NCBI GenBank assembly: GCA_947475315.1
Contig: CANJMY010000019.1
Location: 1-50,155 of the forward strand
DNA from: Pseudomonadota bacterium
Lineage (GTDB): Bacteria; Myxococcota_A; UBA796; GCA-2862545
DNA: 50,155 bases
Reading direction: 5' to 3'
Shown: piece by piece, positions 1-8,354 of the stretch
Numbering within the stretch: position 1 is the first letter of the stretch
Layout of the letters: each line of letters begins with the position of its first letter
Notes under the pieces: generated by a model
The model's input: the letters and a program-made list of their open reading frames with translations, nothing else
Told to the model about the DNA's origin: nothing
Database searches by the model: none
Program-made: the position numbers and the translations under genes

Positions 1-102
1 GCCGGGGAGGGTGTCGGCGGCAGGCGGGTCTGCGTCGGGCGTGGCCGGCAACATGAAGTCGTCGTTGCAGGCGATCAGCAGGGTCAGGACAGCGGATCGC
101 AT
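1..102 (-). CDS. N-terminal fragment of a lipoprotein (runs off left edge)
   Basis: The reverse strand opens with ATG at 102 and stays open for 34 codons to the window edge. The product begins MRSAVLTLLIACNDDF: a short hydrophobic stretch ending in a lipobox (L-I-A-C, Cys12), followed by a disordered Pro/Asp/Ala-rich linker. This is the pattern of a lipoprotein cleaved by signal peptidase II, and it resembles the other small lipoproteins in this window. The function of the mature part cannot be seen. An AAGGG stretch about 5-10 nt upstream could be the ribosome binding site. An insertion sequence begins 27 bp upstream, so the gene may have lost the promoter or operon it once used. Confidence 0.6.
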   Translation of the reverse strand, partial: MRSAVLTLLIACNDDFMLPATPDADPPAADTLPG

Positions 103-128
103 GGGGCCCTTGGGTGCGCAGCAGACTA

Positions 129-158
129 GTACCACGACCCGGAAGTCCGATCCGGGTT
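129..158. repeat. Left terminal inverted repeat of the IS
   Basis: Thirty bases beginning GTACCACGACCCGGAAGTCC pair with the reverse complement of 1620-1649 at 23 positions, including the outer GTAC, a CGGAAGT block and the inner TCCGGGTT block. The flanking TA is at 127-128. Confidence 0.85.
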
Positions 159-190
159 GATCGAACTCGGCCGACGGGGAATTGGGCGCG

Positions 191-1300
191 ATGCCTGGCC
201 CATCCCCCACACCGCTGCTGATCAATCCCGCGCTCACCGCGGCGCTCCGGCGCGTCGCGACGTCGACAACAGAGCCGCACGCGCGCGTGGTCCGGGCTCG
301 CGTCGTCTTGCTCGCCGCGGATGGACGACCGGTGCCCGTTATCGCGCGCCGGACCGGACAGTCGGAGCGGACTGTCCGGAAGTGGAAGGCCAGATTCGCT
401 GCACTCCAGTCGATGGAGGCGCTCAACGATGCGCGGCGTTCTGGACGGCCCTCAAGCGTGCCGATCGAGGCCCGTCTCGCCGTCATCCGTATCGCCTGCG
501 AGCGCCCCGACGGGGAGAAGAAGCCGAAGTGCTTCCGGGACATTTGGACGCAGCAGGCCCTTGCCGACGAGGTCGCACGACGGACTCGCACCACGCTGAG
601 CCGTAGCGAGGTTGGCAGGATCCTGCGGTTCAACATGCTGCGTCCGCACATGGTCCGTCAGTGGTTGCGCAGCCCGGATCCCCAGTTCGATGCGAAGGCC
701 GCTCGGGTGTGCGACCTGTACTTGAACGCGCCCGCCGACGCGGTCGTGGTCTGTATCGACGAGAAGCCGATCCAGGTGATCGCCCGGAAGCATCCGACGC
801 TGGTCTCACGCGACGCCTCGCTGCGGCGCGAGTTCGAGTACGTCCGGCACGGAACGCGCTGTCTCCTCGCGGCGTTCGACGTCCGCACAGGGCGAGTGAT
901 CACCGAGCTCGTCCTGCACCGGACTGCTGAGGCCCTGGTGGCGTTCATGCAGCGTGTGGCGGACGCCTACCCAGGCAAGACTGTCTACGTCGTGTGGGAC
1001 AACCTCAACACCCACGGCGAGGGCAAGGCGCAACGCTGGACGCGCTTCAACGAGCGCAACGGCGGGCGGTTCCACTTCGTCCGAACACCGCTGCACGCGT
1101 CCTGGCTGAACCAGGTCGAGTGCTGGTTCTCGATCCTGCAGCGGCGCGTCATCCGATACGGCGACTTCGCGAACGCGGACGTCCTGCACGAGCGCGTGAT
1201 CGGCTTCGCGACACTGTGGAACGAAGTGGAGGCGCACCCGTTCCGCTGGACGTGGCGGTCCGATAAGGCCGAGGCACCGAGGCGCAACACCGCCGCCTGA
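191..1300 (+). CDS. IS630-family DDE transposase
   Basis: The product (369 aa from ATG 191; a TTG at 182 is an alternative start) catalyses cut-and-paste transposition at TA sites. An N-terminal helix-turn-helix region (about residues 30-95, with IARRTGQSERTVRKW) should bind the inverted repeats. The RNase H-like catalytic core shows the three acidic residues in family context: Asp190 in VCIDEKP, Asp270 in VVWDNLNTH and Glu310 in WLNQVECWF. The NxxH after the second Asp and the HASWLNQ block before the Glu are typical of IS630 transposases, and the length is normal. No frameshift or internal stop is seen, so the enzyme is probably active. A second ORF follows after 16 bp and may be co-transcribed. 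Confidence 0.92.
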   Translation: MPGPSPTPLLINPALTAALRRVATSTTEPHARVVRARVVLLAADGRPVPVIARRTGQSERTVRKWKARFAALQSMEALNDARRSGRPSSVPIEARLAVIRIACERPDGEKKPKCFRDIWTQQALADEVARRTRTTLSRSEVGRILRFNMLRPHMVRQWLRSPDPQFDAKAARVCDLYLNAPADAVVVCIDEKPIQVIARKHPTLVSRDASLRREFEYVRHGTRCLLAAFDVRTGRVITELVLHRTAEALVAFMQRVADAYPGKTVYVVWDNLNTHGEGKAQRWTRFNERNGGRFHFVRTPLHASWLNQVECWFSILQRRVIRYGDFANADVLHERVIGFATLWNEVEAHPFRWTWRSDKAEAPRRNTAA

Positions 1301-1316
1301 CCTCTGGCCAGAGTCC

Positions 1317-1652
1317 ATGCCCAAGTACGCCGCCGATCAAGACCATGCCGACGCCACGCTCGAACAACTGCATGCCTACCAGGGGCTGGGCCATCTGCGC
1401 GTGCGCAAGCACGGCGCCACGCTCGTGATCGAGTCCGGCCCCGCCGAGGCCCCCGTGAAGCATGCGCGGCTGACGCGGGACGCCGTGAGCCTGTGGATCC
1501 TCGACATCGCCGATCACCGCGGCCGATGGGGCCCGACCGGCCTACGCACCACGCGCAACGAACTGATCGGCGTATTGGTTGAGGCGTTCGGCTGGGTCCT
1601 CACCGACATCGCCGGCGAGAACCCGGAACGAACTTCCGATCCGAAGTACTAG
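1317..1652 (+). CDS. Uncharacterised 111-aa protein carried in the IS
   Basis: I do not recognise this protein. It starts at ATG 1317, 16 bp after the transposase stop and in the same direction. It is small, soluble-looking and mixed alpha/beta, with a charged N-terminus, a central RVRKHGATLVIESGP strand region and a C-terminal helix ending before the last charged residues. The final sense codon (TAC, 1647-1649) is the last codon inside the inverted repeat. The stop codon TAG (1650-1652) is supplied by the duplicated TA target plus the flanking G, so the element itself encodes no stop. It could be a transposition helper, a regulator or a passenger gene; nothing in the sequence decides between these. 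Confidence 0.6.
   Translation: MPKYAADQDHADATLEQLHAYQGLGHLRVRKHGATLVIESGPAEAPVKHARLTRDAVSLWILDIADHRGRWGPTGLRTTRNELIGVLVEAFGWVLTDIAGENPERTSDPKY
1620..1649. repeat. Right terminal inverted repeat of the IS
   Basis: This is the inverted partner of 129-158, with 23 of 30 positions matching. It also encodes the last ten codons of the passenger ORF. The flanking TA is at 1650-1651 and is followed by G, completing CTAG. Confidence 0.85.
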
Positions 1653-1664
1653 CCCAAGCGCCGC

Positions 1665-2408
1665 CTAGGCCGCCCGCGCCAGAGGCTGCTGGTCGGCCGG
1701 GAGCGCGTTCGCGAAGCTGGCGTGCAGCTCGGCGAGGACCTCGTCGATCGGACGGTCCTTCCAGCCGCGGGTGTCGATTGCCGGCAGGATGGAGACGTGC
1801 ACGTCGCACGGCGAGACCCGCATGCTGCCCTTCTCCCACACGTGGTGCGCGCCCTGGACCACCACCGGCACCACCGGCAGGCCCGTGGCCACAGCCAGGT
1901 GGTAGATGCCCTTCTTCATGGGCTGCAGGCGGCCGTCTCGGCTGCGCGTGCCCTCGGGCCACATCCAGATGGACAGGTGGTGGGCCCGGACGATCTTCAC
2001 CATCGCCTTCATCGCCGCCACGGCCTTACCGGTGTCGCCGCGGTCGATCCGCAGGTGACCCGACAGCCAGTAGAGCTGACCGAAGAAGGGGTAGTAGACG
2101 ACCTCCTTCTTGGCGACGCCGACCGTGCCCACCGGGGCCAGCCAGATGCCGATGAAGATGTCGAGCGCCGACGTGTGGTTGGACACGTAGATCACGGGTC
2201 GATCCGACCGCATGGTCTCGCCGCCGTACACCGTGACCGTGGAGCCCGACACCCACACGATGAACCGCCCGGTGAGCCAGCCCCAGTAGTTGCACGAGCG
2301 GATGCGGAGGTTCTTGCTCGGGAACAGCACGAGCAGGATCACCGCGTGGATCATCGTGGCGAACGCCATGTAGATGACGCCGACCGTGATTCGAAGGGAG
2401 CTGGTCAT
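1665..2408 (-). CDS. plsC: 1-acyl-sn-glycerol-3-phosphate acyltransferase
   Basis: This 247-aa membrane-associated enzyme would transfer an acyl group to lysophosphatidic acid to make phosphatidic acid, the precursor of membrane phospholipids. Family motifs are clear: NHTSALD at residues 77-83 (catalytic His78 and Asp83), a glycerol-phosphate-binding PEGTRS at 151-156, and a downstream block ending LPVVPV. A hydrophobic helix at about 8-30 would anchor it at the inner membrane. The length is typical. The stop lies only 13 bp from the IS end. Without the IS, the next minus-strand gene (lipoprotein, start 102) would begin about 40 bp downstream, so the two were probably one transcription unit. 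Confidence 0.92.
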   Translation of the reverse strand: MTSSLRITVGVIYMAFATMIHAVILLVLFPSKNLRIRSCNYWGWLTGRFIVWVSGSTVTVYGGETMRSDRPVIYVSNHTSALDIFIGIWLAPVGTVGVAKKEVVYYPFFGQLYWLSGHLRIDRGDTGKAVAAMKAMVKIVRAHHLSIWMWPEGTRSRDGRLQPMKKGIYHLAVATGLPVVPVVVQGAHHVWEKGSMRVSPCDVHVSILPAIDTRGWKDRPIDEVLAELHASFANALPADQQPLARAA

Positions 2409-2547
2409 GATGGAAACCCCGTAGCGACGAGTCTAACGGAGTTGGCGGCCACGAGGTAACGAACGCCGGTTGCATGCCGCACAAGGCCCCAGGGGCGCGC
2501 CCCATTCGAGCGGTTCGACCGACGCACAACGGGCTATGCGGCTCCCG

Positions 2548-4092
2548 ATGTCGTTGACCGATCACGCCCCGTTCATCCACCTCGCGCTGCTGCTCGCGGT
2601 CGCGTTGCTGCCCGCCCTGTGGCGGTCGCACCCGTCGGCGCGCGCCGCTGGAGCACTTGCCTCGGTGTTCGGCTGTTTTGGACTTCTCTTCTTGTGGATG
2701 CGGGGCCCCTACGCCATCCCCCTGGAGGGCTTCACCTTCCTCAAAGAGGGCCGTGAGGAGGCGGTGTTGCACGCCCTGTGGGACCACGAGGGCTGGTTCG
2801 GTTGGGCCGTGCCCGAGTGGGTGCTCCCGCTGCGCGCCACGGTGTTCCTGCACGTGATGGAGGCCGTCGCGGCGCTCGCCCTGCTGGTCCCGATCGCGCG
2901 GACCTTCACCACCCGCCTGGGCGCCGCGGCGGTCGTGATGCTGGTGGCGCTCAACCCCTGGTTCCTCAACGCCGCCCACTCTGAGGGCCACGCGATCCCC
3001 ATCCTGCTGGCGACCTTCCTCGGCGCGTTGGTCGCAGGGACCCCGCGTGACACCGCCCCGCTCACGCGCCTCACCGCGAGCGCGGCCCTGACGCTCACGG
3101 CCGCCGCCGCCGCCGCGCTCCGCATCGAGACCCTTCTGGTGTCCGGTCCGGTGGTCGCGGCCTCGCTCGCCACGTGGTGCCTGCCGGTGTCCAAGCTCGA
3201 CGCGCGCCTCCGCGCCAGCTCATGGCCCGTGCTCGGGATCGCGCTGCTGGTCACCACCACCGCGACGCTGGCCCTGATGTACGCGGTGGGCGACTGGATG
3301 CCTGCGACCACCACGGTTCGTGTGGCCGCGCCGTGGGCCCCCGCCACCTGGCAGGACCTCCGCCTGCCGCACGACCTGCTCGCGTTCTCCAGCCCCGGCC
3401 TGACGGTGCTGGTCCTGTTGGGGATGGTCGCCGGCGTGCGGGATCTACGAAGCTTCGCGCTGGCCTTTGGGACGCTCCTCTCCAGCCGCGTCTACAGCCA
3501 GGCCAGCCACCTGGGCGCCGCCCCGTACGAGACCCTGCGCTACGTCGCCATGCTGCTCGGCCCCATGTCGGTCCTGGCGCTGCTCGCCGCGCACCGCCTG
3601 GACGGCCACGCTCGCGCCCGGGCGATCTGGCCTTGGCTGGCGATCGGCAGCGTCGCCCTGCCGAGGGTGCTCGCCCCGGCCGAGTTGCGCGGCCCTCCCT
3701 GGGCGCTGGCCCACTCGGTCCAGCAGGTCGGCGCGCGCTTCATCGTGGAGACGGTCGAGGCGAACCGAGGCTGCCTGTTCGAGACCCGGCTGGGCACGCG
3801 GGTCAGCCCGGGCAAGTCCGCGGACGACGTCGGTGCGCTCACCTTTGAGACCGCCACCTACGGCTGGCCGCTGCGCGAGGGGTCGCCCCAGCTCGGCGGC
3901 GACGGGCCCGCCGACACCGACTGCCTGCTCTTCGTGCGCGCGCTCGACTGCAACCTGCCCGGCGCGGGCTGCGCGGAGCTCGTCGGCGACCAACCGGCGC
4001 GTGAGGTCCGTTCGGTCACGGCGCCCGAGAGCAACCTCCACCACGGTCGGCGTGCCTCGCCCGCGACCTTCTCCGTTACGCCGCTGAACTGA
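2548..4092 (+). CDS. Multi-pass membrane protein, GT-C glycosyltransferase-like
   Basis: The product is about 514 aa, with roughly ten hydrophobic segments in the first 380 residues and a soluble C-terminal tail of about 120 residues. Large hydrophilic loops between helices and a tail after the last helix recall GT-C (ArnT/PMT-like) glycosyltransferases, but I cannot point to a certain catalytic acid, so the family is a guess from layout. The tail contains a C-x8-C pair (CLLFVRALDC) and further cysteines, suggesting disulphides outside the cytoplasm. The same pattern recurs in the protein at 21223-22776, probably a paralogue. The start is uncertain: ATG 2536 and TTG 2470 are in frame; 2548 was chosen because the hydrophobic region begins just after it. 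It is divergent from plsC. Confidence 0.7.
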   Translation: MSLTDHAPFIHLALLLAVALLPALWRSHPSARAAGALASVFGCFGLLFLWMRGPYAIPLEGFTFLKEGREEAVLHALWDHEGWFGWAVPEWVLPLRATVFLHVMEAVAALALLVPIARTFTTRLGAAAVVMLVALNPWFLNAAHSEGHAIPILLATFLGALVAGTPRDTAPLTRLTASAALTLTAAAAAALRIETLLVSGPVVAASLATWCLPVSKLDARLRASSWPVLGIALLVTTTATLALMYAVGDWMPATTTVRVAAPWAPATWQDLRLPHDLLAFSSPGLTVLVLLGMVAGVRDLRSFALAFGTLLSSRVYSQASHLGAAPYETLRYVAMLLGPMSVLALLAAHRLDGHARARAIWPWLAIGSVALPRVLAPAELRGPPWALAHSVQQVGARFIVETVEANRGCLFETRLGTRVSPGKSADDVGALTFETATYGWPLREGSPQLGGDGPADTDCLLFVRALDCNLPGAGCAELVGDQPAREVRSVTAPESNLHHGRRASPATFSVTPLN

Positions 4093-4139
4093 CCTGCGAA
4101 CGCGCATCCGCTGCGCTACGCTGGGCCGCGGGAGCCGCC

Positions 4140-5612
4140 ATGAACTTGTCCCGCCTCCGGTTCGTCGTCCCGTTCACGATGCTCGCCTGCGCGCCAGACG
4201 ACATCGGCATCGCCGTGCAGACCCCCGAGATCAACGTCACCCCGAGCCCGCTCGAGTTCGGCCCGTCGGCGGTGCCGCTGGTGCACATCCTGCCGGTGCA
4301 CGTGTCGAACGCCGGCCACGCGGACCTCGACGTCAGCCTGAAGATCGAGGGTGCGGATGCGTCCCTGTTCGAGATCGACGAGACGGAGCTGACCCTCAAG
4401 CCCGGCGAGGACCACCCGGTCGACCTGTCGTTTACGCCCGCCACCTTCCTCGACTACAGCGCCACGCTCGTGCTGACGTCGAACGACGAGACCGATCCTG
4501 AGGTCACGGTGCCGCTGACGGGCACCGGCATCTCAGCGCCCATGCCCGACATCGACCTGAGCACGCTCGCGGTGGACTTCGGCCCGGCGGCCGAGCTCGC
4601 CACGCGCGTGGTCACCATCACCAACCGCGGGAGCGCGCCGCTGCACCTGGGCACCGTCGCCCAGTCCGGGTCATCCGCGTTTGCGCTGCTGACGGACCCT
4701 TCGGGCAACACCATCGCCCCCGGTGACGACGTCCCCATCGTGCTCAGCTACACGCCGCCCAACGCCGACGGCGACAGCGGCACGCTCACCATCCCGTCGG
4801 ATGACCCCGACGAGGATCCGGTGGAGGTCGTGCTGCTCGGCAACGGCGGCGCGGACTTCGAGTACCCGGTCGCCGAGATCAACTGCCCCTCGCAGGTCGA
4901 CCCGCCGGCCTTCGTCCAGCTGGACGGCTACGCCTCGAACGACCCCGCCGATCACACGCCGCTGACCTACAGCTGGTCGCTGGTCGGCGTGCCCGAGGAC
5001 GACGCGGGCGACGCCATCTCGTCGGCCTACCTGACCAACGCCGTGTCGCCGACCACCAAGCTGTGGGCGGACGCGGTCGGTCCGTACGAGGTGGACCTCA
5101 CCGTCACCAACGCGATCGGCGTGACGAGCGCGCCCGCGCGCTGCCTGATCGACGCCATCCCGTCCGAGCGGGTCCACGTCGAGCTGACCTGGAACACGGC
5201 CTCCGCCGACATGGACCTGCACCTCGCGCAGGAGGGCACCCCCATCTTCGGGCGCCCCTCCGACGCGAACTGGTGCAACCGCACCCCGAACTGGGGCGTG
5301 CTGGGCGCGGCGGATGATCCGCGTTTGGACCTGGATGATCGCGGTGGCCACGGCCCGGAGAACATCAACATCGATGAGCCCCAGTCCGGCCGCTACGATG
5401 TCCGCGTGCACTACTTCGACGACCAGGGCGACGACGTCGTGACCGCGTCGGTGCGGGTGTACCTGGACGGTGTCCTGGCCTTCCAGGCGTCGCAGAACAT
5501 GGAGCGCAATGACGTGTGGGACGTCGCGCGGATCAATTGGCCTGAGGCCACCGTCGCCGCGTTGTCCGACCCCCTGGAACAGTCGGTGCACCGTCAGTGC
5601 TACACGCCCTGA
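4140..5612 (+). CDS. Choice-of-anchor-D / PKD-domain lipoprotein
   Basis: This 490-aa exported lipoprotein has signal residues 1-16 ending in the lipobox MLAC (Cys17). After it come two beta-sandwich repeats of the choice-of-anchor-D (HYDIN/ASPM-SPD2) type, each starting with a strand like PSPLEFGPSAV or STLAVDFGP and ending with an LxGTG or LLGNGG block (about residues 30-130 and 135-235). A PKD-like domain follows (about 240-335, with SWSLVG and YEVDLTVTN). A C-terminal domain of about 140 residues (AELTW-like strand, DMDLHL, FDDQG) resembles the cell-surface domain seen with choice-of-anchor modules. It is probably a structural or adhesive surface protein. GGGAG 7 nt upstream supports the start, and 47 bp separate it from the upstream gene. 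Confidence 0.8.
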   Translation: MNLSRLRFVVPFTMLACAPDDIGIAVQTPEINVTPSPLEFGPSAVPLVHILPVHVSNAGHADLDVSLKIEGADASLFEIDETELTLKPGEDHPVDLSFTPATFLDYSATLVLTSNDETDPEVTVPLTGTGISAPMPDIDLSTLAVDFGPAAELATRVVTITNRGSAPLHLGTVAQSGSSAFALLTDPSGNTIAPGDDVPIVLSYTPPNADGDSGTLTIPSDDPDEDPVEVVLLGNGGADFEYPVAEINCPSQVDPPAFVQLDGYASNDPADHTPLTYSWSLVGVPEDDAGDAISSAYLTNAVSPTTKLWADAVGPYEVDLTVTNAIGVTSAPARCLIDAIPSERVHVELTWNTASADMDLHLAQEGTPIFGRPSDANWCNRTPNWGVLGAADDPRLDLDDRGGHGPENINIDEPQSGRYDVRVHYFDDQGDDVVTASVRVYLDGVLAFQASQNMERNDVWDVARINWPEATVAALSDPLEQSVHRQCYTP

Positions 5613-5667
5613 TCCGGGACTTGCCAGCGGGACAGCATAAGGCGATGGGGGGGACGAGGAACGCCAC

Positions 5668-6600
5668 ATGACCCTTCGCCCGCTCGTTCTCCTGCCCCTG
5701 CTCTTCGCCGCCGCCTGCTCGGACAAGGGCGGCAACGGCTCCGACACGGACCTGTCGGGTGACACCGACGTCGCCGCGGCCGCCAACCCGGACCCGGACG
5801 TGAGCACCTACGTGCCGGACGGCTTCCGCCCCAACGCGCCGGTTCGCCTCATCTTCCTGGGCGACTCCATCACGGCGGGCTCGGGCGCGTCCAAGACCAG
5901 CCTGCAGTACACGTCGCTCCTGCAAGAGAACGATGCCGCGCGCTGGCAGGGCTACAACAAGGTGGACCTCGAGTCCATGTACAGCACGATCACCGACGTG
6001 ATCGACGTGTCGGTCGGCGGCGCGACCACGGCCACCCTGAAGTCGCAGCAGGTCCCCGCGCTCAAGCAGCGGCTGGGCACCCTCCCCGTCGAGGGCGAGA
6101 CGATCATCGTCTTCACGATCGGCGGCAACGACGCGCAGGGCGCGCTCAACCCGTTCGCCAACGCGCAGCAGGTCATCAACAGCGCGTTCAAGAACATGGA
6201 CACGATCCTCGACCTGCTGACCGACCCGGCCGTGTTCGCTGAGACGCCCCACATCTACGCCACCAACATCTACGAGCCGTCGGGCGGCGTGGGCAAGTCC
6301 AGCTGCTTCATGGGCATCGACTACGCGAGCAAGCTGGCGGTGCTCGACGACTACAACACGCGCCTCACCGCGCTCGGCGAGGAGCGCGGCTTCTCGGTGG
6401 TCGACCTGCACGGCCAGTTCCTGGACCACAACGTCAACGCCGAAGACCCGAGCAACCCGAACTACGACGCCGACGACGCCACCAACTGGTTCTACGACGA
6501 CTGCATCCACCCGAACGACCGCGGCCACCACGAGCTGCGCCGCCTGTTCGCGGCCGCGATCGACGGTGTGCCGGTCGAGCAGGACATCCCCAAGAAGTGA
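5668..6600 (+). CDS. SGNH/GDSL-family hydrolase lipoprotein
   Basis: This 310-aa lipoprotein has lipobox FAAAC (Cys17) followed by a low-complexity Asp/Gly linker, so the enzyme should sit on the outer membrane or cell surface. The SGNH blocks are all visible: GDSITAG (nucleophile Ser67), the block II Gly in VGGAT (about 117-118), GGND (Asn154), and the D-x-x-H dyad in DDCIHPND (Asp278, His281). Such enzymes cleave esters of lipids, acyl groups or glycans; the substrate cannot be read from the sequence. A GAGGA stretch precedes the ATG. It follows the PKD lipoprotein by 55 bp in the same direction and may be co-transcribed with it. The pairing of surface lipoproteins suggests envelope or extracellular polymer work. 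Confidence 0.88.
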   Translation: MTLRPLVLLPLLFAAACSDKGGNGSDTDLSGDTDVAAAANPDPDVSTYVPDGFRPNAPVRLIFLGDSITAGSGASKTSLQYTSLLQENDAARWQGYNKVDLESMYSTITDVIDVSVGGATTATLKSQQVPALKQRLGTLPVEGETIIVFTIGGNDAQGALNPFANAQQVINSAFKNMDTILDLLTDPAVFAETPHIYATNIYEPSGGVGKSSCFMGIDYASKLAVLDDYNTRLTALGEERGFSVVDLHGQFLDHNVNAEDPSNPNYDADDATNWFYDDCIHPNDRGHHELRRLFAAAIDGVPVEQDIPKK

Positions 6601-6613
6601 TCGTCGGGGCGGC

Positions 6614-7348
6614 CTACCGCTCCTCGTAGTGGATCACGACGGTGGTCTGAACGGGGATCCGCGTGCCGCCCAGGCGGACCGGGTAGGCCCGCCACGCGCT
6701 CAGCGCCTCGACCGTCGCCGGGACAAACGCGGCGAGGCAGTCGATCGGCTGCACGTCGATGGGGACACCCTCGGCGTCCAGGCGGAGCCGCACCACGCAG
6801 CGCTGCGAGCCCAGGCCGAGCCCGAGCGCGGCGCGCGGGTAGTCCGGCGAAGGCTGGCGCTTCCAGTCGAGCGCGGACGGGGCGACGGCTTTGACGCCGC
6901 CGCCATCCGCCGAGCCATCGCCGTCCCCCCGCCCGCCCGGTCGGCCGTGCGGATCGCCGTGTGGAGCCCCGGTCGGGTCGCCGTTGGGGTCTCCGTCCGG
7001 AGCACCGGCGGTGGGCTCGCTCGCCCGCTCCGGGGCCGACGGGACGGGCGTGAGCGCGGGCGGGTCAGCGGGATCGGGTGGAGTCGGCGCCGCGGTCGAC
7101 GTCGCCTCCCCCTGCGAGATCCGCGGCGCAGCCGGCGGCCTGGGGGCGACCGGCGCCTGCTCCAGCGCCAGCTCCACCATCACGTCGGGCACCTCAGGGA
7201 CGGTCGCGGTCGCGACCGGGACGACCGTCGCGGCGAAGAACACGCCCACGCCGACCGCCGCCGCCGCCAGCAAAGTCGTCCAGCCGACGAGCACGGCCTG
7301 CCGGCGACGAAGCTCCGGATCGATCTCGCGCCCCACGGTGTCGAACAT
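6614..7348 (-). CDS. TonB-like energy-transducer protein
   Basis: This 244-aa protein has a single N-terminal membrane anchor (about residues 17-45), a long Pro/Ala/Asp-rich periplasmic stretch, and a TonB C-terminal domain (about 165-244). The domain starts at the typical PDYPRAAL motif and ends with a strand VVIHYEER. TonB proteins pass energy from ExbB/ExbD to outer-membrane receptors. Here no exbB, exbD or receptor gene is adjacent, so the partners are elsewhere, perhaps those at the right end of this window. The linker holds repeated Gly-Asp-Pro units (about residues 115-135). I chose ATG 7348 because longer in-frame starts would precede the anchor with an unlikely basic leader. It ends 13 bp from the convergent SGNH gene. 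Confidence 0.8.
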   Translation of the reverse strand: MFDTVGREIDPELRRRQAVLVGWTTLLAAAAVGVGVFFAATVVPVATATVPEVPDVMVELALEQAPVAPRPPAAPRISQGEATSTAAPTPPDPADPPALTPVPSAPERASEPTAGAPDGDPNGDPTGAPHGDPHGRPGGRGDGDGSADGGGVKAVAPSALDWKRQPSPDYPRAALGLGLGSQRCVVRLRLDAEGVPIDVQPIDCLAAFVPATVEALSAWRAYPVRLGGTRIPVQTTVVIHYEER

Positions 7349-7475
7349 GTGCAGCCTCCCTGGCTGCGCAGAGCAGACCACGACGCGTGCAGGTCGGTTC
7401 GCCCTTACGGTCACGTCGGTGAGGCCGCTCACGGCCGCGCGACGCAACCCGTAGGAACGCTCACCGCGCCGACCC

Positions 7476-8354
7476 TCAGGCGCCGCCCAGCGGGAGCGCT
7501 CCATCGGGCACGGCGCGGTGCAGGCCCGCGTTCTTGAGGCCGCGCACCGCCGCGAACACCTCGGTCCGCGTGTCGAGGCGCGAGTCCGGCATGGCCACGC
7601 GGGTCCGCGCGATCAGCTCGGGCGAATCGAGGCGGACGAACGGGTTGGTCGCGCGCTCCTCGCCGATCGTCGACGGCACCACCGTCTCGCCGCGCCCCCG
7701 CGCGGCCCACACCTGCCGGATCCGCGCCGCGAGCGCGGCGTTGCCCGGCTCCACCGTCCACGCGAACCGCAGGTTGTCCTGCGTGTACTCGTGCGCGCAG
7801 CAGACGCGTGTGTCCGCAGGGAGCGCGACCAGCCGCGCGAGGCTGTCGCTCATCTGCGCGGGCGTGCCGTCGAACACAAACCCGCAGCCGCCGGTGAACA
7901 GGGTGTCCCCGCAGAACAGCACGTCACCGAACCGGTAGCAGACGTGGCCGTGCAGGTGGCCGTCGGTGCGGATCACGGTGGCCGTGAGCGCCCCGATCGT
8001 CACGAGGTCGCCTTCGTCCACCGGCTCCGTGATGCCCGGGACGTCGACCGCCGCCGCCGCAGGCCCAATGACCCGCAGGCCCTCAAGCAAGCCCCGACGT
8101 TCGAGGTCCCGGTTCACGCCGACATGATCGCCGTGCGTGTGGGTGTTGAAGACCGCGACCAAGGTGAGCCCACGCGCCTCGATCCACGCCAGCGCCGCGC
8201 CCGCGTCAGGCCCATCCACCACCGCCGCCTGCCCGGTGGCGGTGCACTCGATCACCCAGACCAGGTTGTCCTGAGCGGCAGGCAAGGCCACCACCCGCAG
8301 CGCACCGCCCATGCCGAGGAAGGGCTCGGCGGCCACCGTGACGACATGTCCCAT
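7476..8354 (-). CDS. gloB: Hydroxyacylglutathione hydrolase (glyoxalase II)-like metallo-beta-lactamase fold protein
   Basis: This 292-aa protein would hydrolyse S-D-lactoylglutathione (or a related thioester) to the hydroxy acid in the methylglyoxal detoxification pathway, in the cytoplasm. The metal-binding motif THTHGDH (His72, His74, Asp76, His77) is intact. The later ligands are His133 in DGHLHGH, Asp150 in CGDTLFTGGCG and His188 in CAHEYTQDNLRFA. The C-terminal ERATNPF block is the glutathione-site signature of true GloB proteins. GAGG 6 nt upstream supports ATG 8354 over the upstream TTG. An N-terminal extension of about 15 residues and the replacement of the usual TPGHTxGH by DGHLHGH are small departures from the common form. 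Confidence 0.9.
   Translation of the reverse strand: MGHVVTVAAEPFLGMGGALRVVALPAAQDNLVWVIECTATGQAAVVDGPDAGAALAWIEARGLTLVAVFNTHTHGDHVGVNRDLERRGLLEGLRVIGPAAAAVDVPGITEPVDEGDLVTIGALTATVIRTDGHLHGHVCYRFGDVLFCGDTLFTGGCGFVFDGTPAQMSDSLARLVALPADTRVCCAHEYTQDNLRFAWTVEPGNAALAARIRQVWAARGRGETVVPSTIGEERATNPFVRLDSPELIARTRVAMPDSRLDTRTEVFAAVRGLKNAGLHRAVPDGALPLGGA

Larger units (their letters stand above)
129..1649 (+). mobile_element. IS630-family insertion sequence, intact, with passenger ORF
   Basis: The element is about 1,521 bp and is bounded by imperfect terminal inverted repeats (129-158 and 1620-1649, 23 of 30 positions matching). Both ends abut a TA dinucleotide (127-128 and 1650-1651). The outer bases rebuild a CTAG target, as expected for IS630/Tc1-mariner elements that insert at TA and duplicate it. 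It carries a DDE transposase and a second ORF in the same direction. Both ORFs are open and both ends are present, so the copy looks intact and perhaps recent. It lies between plsC and a lipoprotein gene that face the other way. Confidence 0.85.
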
